Source: an uncultured Lachnospiraceae bacterium
GTDB lineage: Bacteria; Bacillota; Clostridia; Lachnospirales; Lachnospiraceae
NCBI GenBank assembly: GCA_910589385.1
Contig: CAJUTU010000012.1
Span: 1 to 64,000, forward strand
Direction of reading: 5' to 3'
DNA length: 64,000 nt
Part shown: positions 1 through 8,517 of the stretch, in pieces
Position numbering within the stretch: position 1 is the stretch's first letter
Layout: the number at the start of each line of letters is the position of its first letter
Notes under the pieces: generated by a model
Databases searched by the model: none
Told to the model about the DNA's origin: nothing
Seen by the model: the letters and a program-made list of their open reading frames with translations, nothing else
Made by a program: the position numbers and the translations under genes

Positions 1-1
1 C

Positions 2-76
2 ATAACCAGACAGGCGGTTGGATGGAATGATTCTTTGTATGCAGTTTTGAAGGTGCATGAATTAAATATTTGGTGA
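2..76 (+). CDS. C-terminal tail of an unidentified upstream gene (partial)
   Basis: The frame is open from the window edge to a TGA at 74-76 and is followed 12 bases later by a rho-independent terminator, which is what the 3' end of a gene looks like. The 24 residues seen (ending HELNIW) are too few to name a family. It could be part of a purine or hydantoin catabolic cluster with the next gene, but nothing in the residues proves that. Confidence 0.35.
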   Translation: MTRQAVGWNDSLYAVLKVHELNIW

Positions 77-88
77 TATAGTAAGAAG

Positions 89-113
89 AACTTCGCGTAA
101 GCGGAGTTTTTTT
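89..113 (+). terminator. Rho-independent terminator
   Basis: AACTTCGC, a GTAA loop and GCGGAGTT form a stem followed by a T run. It closes the gene cut by the window edge. Confidence 0.8.
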
Positions 114-260
114 GTTTTGCAGTTTAAAGTGAAGCTTTATATGAAAAATAATAAATTTTTAAATTCTTTTGATTTTTTTATTATAAAAATAGTAATAGCA
201 AAAAAAATATGGTATAAATATAGTATGTTTTAAAGGCAAGGGGAAAGGAAGAAAGATGAA

Positions 261-1640
261 ATGAAAAAAATAGTAAAGAATGGAAGGATATTTACGGAGG
301 CAGAAGATTATCAGGCGGATATTCTGATTGAGGATGAAAAAATCGTGTGCATTGGGAAAGAACTTTCGGGTGAAGATGCAGAGATCATTGATGCTTCTGG
401 ATGCTATGTGGTTCCGGGCGCTGTGGATGTACATACTCATATGGATCTGGATGTGGGCATTTCCAGGGCGGTGGATGATTTTTATGACGGAACTGTGGCG
501 GCAGTCTGCGGCGGAACTACATCAATCGTTGATCACATGGCTTTTGGCCCGGCGGGAATCCCACTGCATTATCAGTTTGAAGTTTATAAGAAGCTGGCAG
601 AGGGAAAAGCGGTGATTGATTATGGATTTCATGGGACAGCACAGCATGTTGACGCAGATATGCTGGCAGAGCTGGAAACTATGGCGGCAGACGGGATCCC
701 CAGCGTGAAAGCTTACCTGACCTATGGATTCAGGCTCAATGACGCGGATGTATTGCAGATACTAAGAAAAATGAAAGAAATCAACGGAATTACAGCGTTT
801 CACTGCGAGAATCATGATGTGGTTGAATTTCTGAAGCAGCAGCATAAAAACGAGGGAAAGACAGCGCCTATCTACCATGCGAAAAGCCGTCCGAATCTGG
901 CAGAAGCAGAAGCAGTAGACCGTGTACTCAAGCTTGCCAGGCTGGCGGATGATGCTCCGGTATATATTGTACATTTATCCTGCAGGGAAAGTCTGGAAGC
1001 TGTCCGTGAGGCAAGGAGACAGGGGCAGAAAAACATTTTTGTAGAAACCTGTCCCCAGTATCTTCTGTTGACAGAGGAGTGCTATCAAAGGGAGGATGGC
1101 TTAAAGTATATTATGTCGCCGCCGCTTCGTACACAGGAGGATTGTGAAGCGCTATGGGACGGACTTGCAGACGGAACAATCCAGGTTGTTGCTACGGATC
1201 ATTGTCCCTTTAATTATGGAAAAGAAAAACAGATGGGCAGGGATGATTTTACCGCATGCCCGAACGGAGCACCCGGCGTGGAGGAAAGGCTGATGCTCCT
1301 GTATTCTGAAGGTGTGGCAAAGGGGCGGATTACGATGAACCGTCTGGTGGAAACCCTTTGTACAAAACCATGTGAAATCTACGGATTATATCCTAAAAAG
1401 GGGGTCATCCAGCCGGGAGCGGATGCAGATCTTGTGATCATGGACCCGAATGCTTCGGGAGTGATCACACATAGCCGGATGCATGGAGCCGTTGATTATA
1501 CATCTTACGAAGGAATGGAAATCCAGGGCGGAATCCGTCAGGTGATGCAGAGGGGGAATGTACTTGTAAAGGACAATCAGTTTATCGGAGAAAAGGGCGC
1601 CGGGCGTTTTATCCATAGAAAACCTTATACGGGGGAATAG
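261..1640 (+). CDS. Dihydropyrimidinase / D-hydantoinase family cyclic amidohydrolase
   Basis: This 459-residue protein has the usual length of the hydantoinase branch of the amidohydrolase superfamily, cytoplasmic zinc enzymes that open dihydropyrimidine or hydantoin rings. The metal-binding HxH lies in VDVHTHMD near residue 57. SVKAYLTYGF near residue 148 carries the lysine that is carboxylated in this family, and VVATDHCPF near residue 312 holds the catalytic aspartate. The gene stands alone between two terminators. The preceding 150 bases are very AT-rich and must hold the promoter. Substrate (dihydrouracil, hydantoin or phenylhydantoin) cannot be told from sequence; dihydroorotase is less likely because no pyrimidine genes are near. 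Confidence 0.88.
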   Translation: MKKIVKNGRIFTEAEDYQADILIEDEKIVCIGKELSGEDAEIIDASGCYVVPGAVDVHTHMDLDVGISRAVDDFYDGTVAAVCGGTTSIVDHMAFGPAGIPLHYQFEVYKKLAEGKAVIDYGFHGTAQHVDADMLAELETMAADGIPSVKAYLTYGFRLNDADVLQILRKMKEINGITAFHCENHDVVEFLKQQHKNEGKTAPIYHAKSRPNLAEAEAVDRVLKLARLADDAPVYIVHLSCRESLEAVREARRQGQKNIFVETCPQYLLLTEECYQREDGLKYIMSPPLRTQEDCEALWDGLADGTIQVVATDHCPFNYGKEKQMGRDDFTACPNGAPGVEERLMLLYSEGVAKGRITMNRLVETLCTKPCEIYGLYPKKGVIQPGADADLVIMDPNASGVITHSRMHGAVDYTSYEGMEIQGGIRQVMQRGNVLVKDNQFIGEKGAGRFIHRKPYTGE

Positions 1641-1682
1641 GGTTATTTATAGAAAGTACGATCCAGGGAAATAGATTCATCC

Positions 1683-1711
1683 AAAAAAGCTGCCGGAGGC
1701 GGCTTTTTTAT
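1683..1711 (+). terminator. Rho-independent terminator
   Basis: An A run, the stem GCTGCC/GGCGGC around a GGA loop, and a T run lie 43 bases after the hydantoinase stop codon. Confidence 0.85.
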
Positions 1712-1835
1712 GTCGAAATCTTCTGACAGTTTTCTTCTTTTTTTACGGATACATTATGATAGACTTAAGGCCAGTTTATCAAACAATCATTATGAATGAA
1801 GAAAAGTATTTGATGAAAAAAGGAGGACAAGCTTC

Positions 1836-2501
1836 ATGGTTAGAAAGAAAAAAAACTGGATACAGACACTTATTTTGCTGATTGGGTTATTGCTTCTGTT
1901 GAGCGGCTGTACAAAATTTGATGCGTGTGCATATATGCAGGCAATCCTGGACGTATCATACAAAAATGAGACAGAGAGTTATATGGAAATTACGGGGGTG
2001 ACGCAGGAAGAGGCAGATGAGATTTTTAAAAAGAACCTGGACGCAACGATGCATGAGTTTAGTACCACGGAACTGCCGGAAGAATTGGAGGAAAATTATC
2101 GTTTATTATTTGAGGATACAGTCAAGCAGGTAAAGTATACAGTAGGTGAGGCTGTGGAAAGTGAGGATAAGAATTATACGGTAGAGGTAGCTGTGGAACC
2201 GATCCTGTTATTTGATGAGACATACGAAGAATTCCAGAATAAGACAGAGGAGTATGCATCAGAGATTTCAAATAATGTGATGAGCGGAGAAGAGCTGCCT
2301 TCTGATGATGAGATCCAGAACCAGGTGTATCAGACCTATTATGAGGTACTGAAAACTGCGTTGAATAATGGGCTGAGTTATGGAGAGGCAGAAAATATTA
2401 CCGTACATATGAACCGGATGGAGGATGGCGCTTATGAAATTCCCGAGGAGGATCTTCGTGCATTAGACCAGGCTATGATATCACAGGAAAAACTGGAATA
2501 A
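1836..2501 (+). CDS. Predicted lipoprotein, DUF5105-like
   Basis: The 221-residue product starts with a basic stretch and a hydrophobic helix (residues 10-23) ending in the lipobox LLSGC, so it should be lipid-anchored outside the membrane. The rest is acidic and helical, rich in Glu, Tyr and Thr, resembling small Firmicutes lipoproteins with DUF5105-type domains; I see no catalytic motif. An AAGGAGG site lies 9 bases before the ATG. It is followed by an independent promoter for dapA, so it is probably a single-gene unit. Function unknown. Confidence 0.75.
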   Translation: MVRKKKNWIQTLILLIGLLLLLSGCTKFDACAYMQAILDVSYKNETESYMEITGVTQEEADEIFKKNLDATMHEFSTTELPEELEENYRLLFEDTVKQVKYTVGEAVESEDKNYTVEVAVEPILLFDETYEEFQNKTEEYASEISNNVMSGEELPSDDEIQNQVYQTYYEVLKTALNNGLSYGEAENITVHMNRMEDGAYEIPEEDLRALDQAMISQEKLE

Positions 2502-2552
2502 ATTATGCCATCAGGTAATCAGGCTCTTATAACCTTTAGGGTTAAAATTTCG

Positions 2553-2581
2553 TTGACAATGTTATGCATCAGTGTTATTCT
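2553..2581 (+). promoter_or_regulatory. SigA-type promoter of dapA
   Basis: TTGACA at 2553-2558 and TATTCT at 2576-2581 are 17 bases apart. Transcription should start near 2588, giving a leader of about 160 bases before dapA. Confidence 0.8.
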
Positions 2582-2599
2582 TTAATAAATGTAAGAAAT

Positions 2600-2708
2600 A
2601 GGAACGAGATAGAGGCTGCATCTTTCATCAGTACACTGCCGGATGGAGTGCTATCTGATTTACATAGTATGTGTATTTAGAGACGGCGCATCTTGCCGTT
2701 TCTTTTTT
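2600..2708 (+). ncRNA. Structured dapA leader with terminator; lysine-riboswitch-like 5' strand
   Basis: The transcript begins with AGATAGAGGCTGCA and a nearby AGTAC, which resemble the opening strand of lysine riboswitches. The usual second half of that aptamer (GGGA... GCCGAAG) is not present. Instead AGATAG (2607-2612) can pair with CTATCT (2651-2656). A strong terminator follows: GAGACGGC (2680-2687) with GCCGTTTC (2695-2702) and a T run. The layout is that of transcription attenuation of a lysine-pathway gene. Whether this is a degenerate riboswitch or another class is open. Confidence 0.55.
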
Positions 2709-2746
2709 ACTCTAAAAAGTGATACAGGTCAAGGAGGATAAAGACA

Positions 2747-3631
2747 GTGGCAATTTTTAAAGGCGCAGGTGTTGCGATCATTACACCAATGAAGGAAAAT
2801 CTGGAAGTGAACTATGATAAGCTGGATGAGATTCTGGAAGAGCAGATTGCGGGCAGCACAGATGCGGTCATTATCTGTGGGACAACGGGAGAATCAGCTA
2901 CCTTGAGCGAAGAGGAGCATATGGATGTCATCAGATTTACCATTGAGCGGGTGAACCACAGGATCCCAGTGATTGCAGGAACCGGTTCAAACAGTACCGC
3001 GACAGCGGTGCAATTGTCAAAAGAGGCTGCGGAGGCAGGCGCAGAAGGGCTGCTTCTCGTAACTCCGTATTATAATAAAGCGACCCAGAATGGGCTTATC
3101 GCCCATTACACAAAGATTGCAAATGAGGCAAAGCTTCCGGCAATCCTCTATAACGTCCCCAGCCGTACCGGATGTGCGATCCAGCCGGCTACAGCGGCAC
3201 ACCTGGTAAAAAATGTGGAATATATTGTAGGAATCAAGGAAGCATCCGGCAATATTGGCAATGTGGCAAAGATCATGCATCTGTGTGACGGAAAGATTGA
3301 TCTGTATTCCGGCAATGACGATCAGATCATACCGCTTTTGTCATTGGGGGGGATCGGAGTGATCTCTGTGTTGTCCAATGTGGCGCCTGCATATGTGCAT
3401 GATATGATCTATAAGTTCTTTGATGGAGATATCCAGGGAAGCTGCAAAATGCAGCTTGACGCGATTCCGCTCTGCGATGCATTGTTCTGTGAGGTGAATC
3501 CGATTCCGGTAAAAGCAGCCATGAATCTGATGGGAAAAGGATGTGGGCCGCTCAGAGGGCCATTGACAGAGATTGAGCCGGAACATAAAGAAATATTGAA
3601 AAAAGCAATGCAGGAATTTGGAATACTTTAA
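2747..3631 (+). CDS. dapA: 4-hydroxy-tetrahydrodipicolinate synthase
   Basis: DapA condenses pyruvate and aspartate semialdehyde, the first committed step to diaminopimelate and lysine. The 294 residues match the family length. GTTGES lies near residue 45, LYNVPSRTG near 133 carries the catalytic tyrosine, and the Schiff-base lysine is in GIKEASGN near 161. The start is GTG with AAGGAGG 9 bases upstream. The terminator-bearing leader upstream suggests end-product control. Confidence 0.95.
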   Translation: MAIFKGAGVAIITPMKENLEVNYDKLDEILEEQIAGSTDAVIICGTTGESATLSEEEHMDVIRFTIERVNHRIPVIAGTGSNSTATAVQLSKEAAEAGAEGLLLVTPYYNKATQNGLIAHYTKIANEAKLPAILYNVPSRTGCAIQPATAAHLVKNVEYIVGIKEASGNIGNVAKIMHLCDGKIDLYSGNDDQIIPLLSLGGIGVISVLSNVAPAYVHDMIYKFFDGDIQGSCKMQLDAIPLCDALFCEVNPIPVKAAMNLMGKGCGPLRGPLTEIEPEHKEILKKAMQEFGIL

Positions 3632-3671
3632 GAAGGGCTTGGTACAGGTTATGTTAGAAGGAGTAGAATCC

Positions 3672-4094
3672 ATGTTTGACAACATGGACTCCATGCTGAA
3701 GAAATTAAAAAAAAATTCTTATGAGGCGAACATGAAAACGTTTAGACACACCTATGGGCATTATTTTCAGGAGATGACAGAATTTGTCGGGCAGTCTGAA
3801 GAGAAAGAGCAGGCTGCTGAGTTCATTGGAAACGAATTTGCCGGAAAGGTTAAGGAAAAATATAAGTCTGCGAAAAACGGAAAGATTAAATCATATGTTC
3901 AGGCAGATTTGAATTTTATGATGATATATTATGTATTTCCGGCGCTTCTCATGACAGAGCATAAATCCGCAAAAGCCATAGCAGACGGACTGTGTACGGC
4001 ATGGGGACAGCAGTTTAAAGACGGCCAGATCCAGTATACGGATTATGATACCCTGTATAATGGATTTCGGGAAAAAATTTTTGGCATTTTTTAA
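3672..4094 (+). CDS. Conserved hypothetical protein, about 140 residues
   Basis: I choose the ATG at 3672 because GAAGGAG lies 8 bases before it; upstream ATGs at 3618 and 3651 lack a ribosome binding site and the first overlaps dapA. The product is rich in Lys, Glu, Phe and Tyr, with no signal peptide and one weakly hydrophobic stretch (FMMIYYVFPALLM). I do not recognise a family. Its position 40 bases after dapA suggests co-transcription. Confidence 0.6.
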   Translation: MFDNMDSMLKKLKKNSYEANMKTFRHTYGHYFQEMTEFVGQSEEKEQAAEFIGNEFAGKVKEKYKSAKNGKIKSYVQADLNFMMIYYVFPALLMTEHKSAKAIADGLCTAWGQQFKDGQIQYTDYDTLYNGFREKIFGIF

Positions 4095-4175
4095 AATTGC
4101 ATGATCAGCAAGTTACATTTGTACGGCCATATGCATATATTAATGAAATGAGATGTGCATTTTGGGGAACAGGGT

Positions 4176-4430
4176 ATGCGGCTGTGTGAATTTCGGGAAA
4201 AAGAAGTAATCAATTGTTGTGATTGTAAACGACTTGGGTGTGTGGTAGATATCGAATTTGACTGTAGCTGCGGAAAGATTGAAGCGATCATTGTCCCAGG
4301 GCCAGGAAAAATCTGTGGGTTTCTGGGATCGGACAGTGAATATGTGATTCCATTCTCCTGCATAAAAAAAATCGGGCCGGATATTATCCTTGTGGAGATC
4401 AAAGAAGATAAATTTCTGAAAAAAATATGA
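4176..4430 (+). CDS. YlmC/YmxH family PRC-barrel protein
   Basis: The 84-residue protein starts MRLCEF, followed by KEVINCCD, close to the MRLSEL...KEVIN opening of the YlmC/YmxH family of small sporulation-associated PRC-barrel proteins. The conserved second half reads GKICGFLGSDSEYVIPF. Five cysteines sit in CCDC and CSCG. A GTG start at 4155 would add seven residues, but the family opening favours 4176. Molecular role is not established for the family. Confidence 0.8.
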   Translation: MRLCEFREKEVINCCDCKRLGCVVDIEFDCSCGKIEAIIVPGPGKICGFLGSDSEYVIPFSCIKKIGPDIILVEIKEDKFLKKI

Positions 4431-4560
4431 TGCAAATTTTGAAAAGAGTGTGTATAATCAAGTTACGGGCAGCACAGGGGTTGTTCAGATTTTGTGGCGG
4501 AATACCGTCCGAAAGGGCTGGTCTGAATTTACTGTTAACAGAAGAAAGGCGGAATATAGT

Positions 4561-5010
4561 ATGAAATGTCCATATTGCGGTAACTTGGATACACGCGTGA
4601 TTGATTCCCGGCCGGCAGAGGATAATAGTTCCATTCGCCGCCGCCGTTGTTGTGATGAGTGCGGAAAACGCTTTACCACCTATGAAAAAGTAGAAACCAT
4701 CCCGTTGATCGTAATCAAAAAAGATGATAACCGGGAGCAGTATGAGCGCTCTAAGATTGAGAGCGGAGTGCTAAGCGCCTGTTATAAACGTCCGGTTCCG
4801 GCAGATGCGATCAAGGCGGCAGTGGATGAAATTGAGCTGCAGATTGTGAACCGGGAGGAAAAGGAGATTCCAAGCAGCCTGATCGGGGAGATCGTGATGG
4901 AACGCCTCAAAACATTGGATCCGGTGGCATACGTCCGTTTTGCATCTGTTTACCGACAGTTCAAGGATGTGAATACATTCATGGAAGAATTGAAGATGTT
5001 TTTAGAATAA
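4561..5010 (+). CDS. nrdR: Transcriptional repressor NrdR
   Basis: NrdR is the nucleotide-sensing repressor of ribonucleotide reductase genes. The product (149 residues, standard length) opens MKCPYCG, with CDECGKRF closing the zinc ribbon by residue 38, then an ATP-cone from about residue 49. The ATG at 4561 is preferred over the upstream in-frame extension because the zinc ribbon starts there and AAAGGCGG precedes it. The gene ends in front of a terminator at 5128. Confidence 0.95.
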   Translation: MKCPYCGNLDTRVIDSRPAEDNSSIRRRRCCDECGKRFTTYEKVETIPLIVIKKDDNREQYERSKIESGVLSACYKRPVPADAIKAAVDEIELQIVNREEKEIPSSLIGEIVMERLKTLDPVAYVRFASVYRQFKDVNTFMEELKMFLE

Positions 5011-5127
5011 AGTAACAAAAAAAGCAGCTTATATTTTATGCATTGTCTACAAAAATTATAATTGCTTAAAAAAATCCCCTTACTTTTGGGCAAAAAAAGT
5101 GTTAAAATGATATAAAGATACTCAAAA

Positions 5128-5160
5128 AAGCCGTTACGGAATCTGTATCGGCTTATTTTA
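5128..5160 (+). terminator. Rho-independent terminator after nrdR
   Basis: AAGCCG (5128) pairs with CGGCTT (5149) across a loop with an inner TAC/GTA pair, followed by ATTTTA. The stretch 5011-5272 around it has no gene that I can support; it is AT-rich and should also hold the promoter of the next gene. Confidence 0.65.
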
Positions 5161-5272
5161 GTCGCAGTTATGTCAGGAACTGTCGTAAAATAATTGTACA
5201 TTCGGCTTGTCTAAATTATTTTGAAACAGCTTCTGGCCGGTTGAAGGTGGTTTCGAAAGTGAGGAGATGCGT

Positions 5273-5764
5273 ATGCATAGTCAGGGCGATGCGGTAGTTT
5301 ATAAGTGTAAGGGTGTCTATAAGATTGAAGAGGTTGGAACATTAGATTTTACGTTTGCAGACAGGAAAAAGAAGTATTATACTCTACAGTCAGTAGTAAA
5401 TGAAAAGGACCGGGCATATGTTCCGATTGATGATGAGACTAATATACGAAAACCCATAGAAAAGGACGCGATTTTGGGACTGATCCAAAAGATAGATGAT
5501 ATTGACATTCTATGGGTGCAGAATGAAAAGCTGAGAGAAAAGGAGTACAAGGATTGTATCTCCGGTTATATGCCGGAAGACTGGATACGGGTTTTGAAAA
5601 CTCTTTACAGGCGTACCAGGCATCGGGGCTCTATTACAAGTATGGATAAAAAGTATCAGCAGTTGTTGGAACATGCGCTTTACAGTGAATTTTCATATGT
5701 ACTGGGGATTCCGGAGAGTAAGGTAGAAGGCTTTATCTGGAATGAAGTAAAAAAAGAAGGATAA
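5273..5764 (+). CDS. CarD/CdnL-family transcription regulator
   Basis: CarD-like proteins bind RNA polymerase beta and stabilise open promoter complexes. The first 60 residues (GDAVVYKCKGVYKI...) follow the CarD_CdnL_TRCF Tudor-like fold, with the helical remainder containing LKTLYRR and the family-like ending. Length is about 163 residues. GAGGAG lies 7 bases before ATG 5273; the ATG at 5267 would be too close to it. It is a single-gene unit ended by the terminator at 5833. Confidence 0.85.
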   Translation: MHSQGDAVVYKCKGVYKIEEVGTLDFTFADRKKKYYTLQSVVNEKDRAYVPIDDETNIRKPIEKDAILGLIQKIDDIDILWVQNEKLREKEYKDCISGYMPEDWIRVLKTLYRRTRHRGSITSMDKKYQQLLEHALYSEFSYVLGIPESKVEGFIWNEVKKEG

Positions 5765-5832
5765 ATATATTTAGGACAGGACTTGTGTGAAAATAATCTG
5801 AACAGGCTGTTTTATCAATTTCATCAGGAAGA

Positions 5833-5880
5833 AAAAACTCTGGAAAATGTCCGGATATGGACAGTATTCCAGAGTTTTTA
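5833..5880 (+). terminator. Rho-independent terminator
   Basis: AAAACTCTGGAA pairs with TTCCAGAGTTTT around a 22-base loop that itself contains a GTCC/GGAC pair. A T run follows. Confidence 0.85.
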
Positions 5881-6011
5881 TGTTCCATTGTTATGGATAG
5901 AAAAGATTTTTTCATGAAACTGGAATTTTCTCTGGTTTTTAAGATTTATATTGAACTTGCAGGATATGACAGGTATAATGGACATATTGAGACGAAAAGG
6001 AGAGACGGCTT

Positions 6012-6725
6012 ATGAACATGTTATCCATTGAACAGGAATTAAGGAACAATTCTTATCCAGGAAGAGGAATCATCCTCGGCAAGAGTGCAGACGGTACAAA
6101 GGCAGCAGCAGCGTATTTTATCATGGGGCGCAGCGAGAATAGCCGGAACCGTATTTTCGTGGAGGATGGGGCAGGAATCCGCACACAGGCGTTTGACCCG
6201 GATAAGCTGTCAGACCCCAGCCTGATCATCTATGCACCGGTGCGCGTGCTTGGCAATAAGACAATTGTTACAAACGGAGACCAGACAGATACCATTTATG
6301 AGTGTATGGACAGGCAGATGACATTTGAACAATCTTTACGCACCCGGGAATTTGAGCCGGACGGGCCTAATTTCACGCCTCGTATTTCCGGCATTATGCA
6401 TGTAGAGGATGGGAAATATAATTATGCTATGTCTATTTTAAAGAGCAGGAATGGGAGTCCAAACGGATGTAACCGGTATACTTTTGCCTATGAGAACCCG
6501 GCGGCCGGCGAGGGACATTTTATCCATACATATATGCATGACGGAAATCCGCTCCCAAGTTTTGAGGGTGAGCCGAAGCTGATCTCCATTTCAAACGACA
6601 TCGACGGCTTTACGGCTCTTTTGTGGGACAGCTTAAATGAAGAAAATAAAGTGTCCTTATTTGTACGCTATATTGATATCCAGAGCGGTAATTATGAGAC
6701 ACGGATCATGAACAAAAATAAGTAG
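6012..6725 (+). CDS. purO: IMP cyclohydrolase, PurO type
   Basis: The 237-residue protein resembles the archaeal-type PurO cyclohydrolase (NTN fold), which closes FAICAR to IMP, rather than the PurH N-terminal domain. Landmarks are NSYPGRGIILG near residue 12, AAYFIMGRSENSRNR near 34, and TNGDQTDTIY near 87. AAGGAG lies 9 bases before the ATG. The next gene supplies the transformylase step, so the pair replaces bifunctional PurH. Confidence 0.85.
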   Translation: MNMLSIEQELRNNSYPGRGIILGKSADGTKAAAAYFIMGRSENSRNRIFVEDGAGIRTQAFDPDKLSDPSLIIYAPVRVLGNKTIVTNGDQTDTIYECMDRQMTFEQSLRTREFEPDGPNFTPRISGIMHVEDGKYNYAMSILKSRNGSPNGCNRYTFAYENPAAGEGHFIHTYMHDGNPLPSFEGEPKLISISNDIDGFTALLWDSLNEENKVSLFVRYIDIQSGNYETRIMNKNK

Positions 6726-6780
6726 GTCAATAAAAGGTTTATTTAGGCAGATTGAAAATAGGATTGAGGAGGAATGACAG

Positions 6781-7959
6781 ATGAAAGAACTGGAATTGAA
6801 ATATGGCTGCAACCCGAATCAGAAGCCGTCAAGAATCTATATGCAGGACGGCAGCGACCTTCCGATCGAAGTATTGTGCGGACGTCCGGGATATATTAAT
6901 TTTCTGGATGCATTCAATGGCTGGCTGCTGGTCAGTGAATTGAAAAAGGCGACAGGGCTTCCGGCAGCGACATCCTTCAAGCATGTGTCTCCGGCTGGGG
7001 CGGCAGTGGGACTGGCGCTGACGGAGACGCTGGCAAAGATCTACTGGGTGGATGACTTAGGAGATCTTTCGCCGCTTGCATGTGCTTATGCAAGAGCAAG
7101 GGGCGCGGATCGGATGTCTTCTTTTGGGGACTTTATTGCTTTGTCAGATATTTGTGATGTGGATACGGCAAGGCTGATCAAAAGAGAAGTGTCAGACGGT
7201 GTCATTGCGCCGGGATATGAACCTGAGGCTTTGGAACTGTTAAAACAAAAGAAAAAAGGCAATTATAATATTATCCAGATTGACCCGGATTATCAGCCGG
7301 ATCCTCTGGAGCACAAGGAAGTGTTCGGAATTACGTTTGAACAGGGAAGGAATGAATTAAAGATTGATGATGATTTCTTTTCAAATATCGTGACTGAGAA
7401 TCAGGAGATTCCGGATTCTGCGAAGCGGGATCTGGCAATTTCTATGATCACACTGAAATATACACAGTCGAATTCTGTATGCTATGCCAAAGACGGGCAG
7501 GCAATCGGTATCGGCGCAGGGCAGCAGTCCAGAATCCATTGTACCCGTCTGGCAGGACAGAAAGCTGATAACTGGTGGCTCAGACAGTCTCCGAAAGTTT
7601 TGGGCCTGCAGTTTCAGGACGGCATCGGACGTGCGGACAGAGACAATGCAATCGACCTGTATATAGGGGAAGAGTACATGGATGTCCTGGCTGACGGTGT
7701 ATGGGAGAAGACGTTTAAAGTAAAGCCAGAGGTATTTACAAGGGAAGAGAAGCGGGCATGGCTGGATCAAATGACAGAAGTGGCTCTTGGTTCCGATGCA
7801 TTTTTCCCGTTCGGAGATAATATTGAGCGTGCCCATAAGAGCGGTGTAAAATATGTTGCACAGCCAGGTGGCTCTGTGCGGGATGATAATGTGATCCAGG
7901 CCTGCAATAAATATGGAATGGCAATGGCGTTTACAGGGATCCGTTTGTTCCATCATTGA
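6781..7959 (+). CDS. AICAR transformylase (stand-alone PurH C-terminal domain)
   Basis: It catalyses formyl transfer from 10-formyltetrahydrofolate to AICAR. The 392 residues contain only the AICARFT half of PurH: KYGCNPNQKPSRIY at the N-terminus, SFKHVSPAGAAVG near residue 66 with the catalytic Lys-His pair, GAGQQSRIH near 247, and FFPFGDNI near 341. There is no MGS-like IMP cyclohydrolase domain. It lies 55 bases after purO and should be co-transcribed. Confidence 0.92.
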   Translation: MKELELKYGCNPNQKPSRIYMQDGSDLPIEVLCGRPGYINFLDAFNGWLLVSELKKATGLPAATSFKHVSPAGAAVGLALTETLAKIYWVDDLGDLSPLACAYARARGADRMSSFGDFIALSDICDVDTARLIKREVSDGVIAPGYEPEALELLKQKKKGNYNIIQIDPDYQPDPLEHKEVFGITFEQGRNELKIDDDFFSNIVTENQEIPDSAKRDLAISMITLKYTQSNSVCYAKDGQAIGIGAGQQSRIHCTRLAGQKADNWWLRQSPKVLGLQFQDGIGRADRDNAIDLYIGEEYMDVLADGVWEKTFKVKPEVFTREEKRAWLDQMTEVALGSDAFFPFGDNIERAHKSGVKYVAQPGGSVRDDNVIQACNKYGMAMAFTGIRLFHH

Positions 7960-8045
7960 TGAGGCTTTTGAAAATTGCTGGATGGCATAAGAAAATTATG
8001 AGCGCGTGGGCATGTGGCAGAATGGCACGCTCATTGGAGGCAGAT

Positions 8046-8465
8046 ATGATAGTGGAGTCATGGAGTCCGAAAGAGACATTTGAAATCGGAGTCCGCCTGG
8101 GGCAACAGGCAGATGCAGGACAGGTATATACATTGACCGGCGACCTTGGGGTGGGAAAGACGGTCTTTACACAAGGATTCGCAAGAGGGCTGGGAATCGA
8201 GGAACCGGTGAACAGCCCCACATTTACGATTTTGCAGGTTTATGAGGGTGGAAGGCTTCCATTGTATCATTTTGACGTCTACCGTATCGGAGGTGTGGAT
8301 GAGATGGAAGAGATTGGATTTGAAGAATATATCATGGGAGATGGAGTCTCCCTGATCGAATGGGCAGATCTGATCGAAGAGATTCTTCCAGAGAATTGCC
8401 AAAACATTTTGATTGAGAAAGATTTGGATAAGGGATTTGATTACCGGAAGATTACAGTGACATAA
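8046..8465 (+). CDS. tsaE: tRNA threonylcarbamoyladenosine biosynthesis ATPase TsaE
   Basis: TsaE is the small ATPase of the TsaBDE complex that makes t6A at position 37 of ANN-decoding tRNAs. The 139-residue product has Walker A GDLGVGKT near residue 31, SPTFTILQVYEG near 57 and LPLYHFDVYR near 72, and SLIEWADLI near 100. ATG 8046 has TGGAGG just upstream and gives the standard length; the upstream in-frame extension has no such support. tsaB and tsaD follow. Confidence 0.93.
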   Translation: MIVESWSPKETFEIGVRLGQQADAGQVYTLTGDLGVGKTVFTQGFARGLGIEEPVNSPTFTILQVYEGGRLPLYHFDVYRIGGVDEMEEIGFEEYIMGDGVSLIEWADLIEEILPENCQNILIEKDLDKGFDYRKITVT

Positions 8466-8517
8466 TGGCGGCAGTATTTAGGTTTCGGTTTATCTGGGTT
8501 AGGAAAGGAAGTAAGAT

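Noticed and set aside
7381..7956. 191-codon minus-strand open frame
   Set aside because: Shadow of the AICAR transformylase gene; no start signal or family motif.
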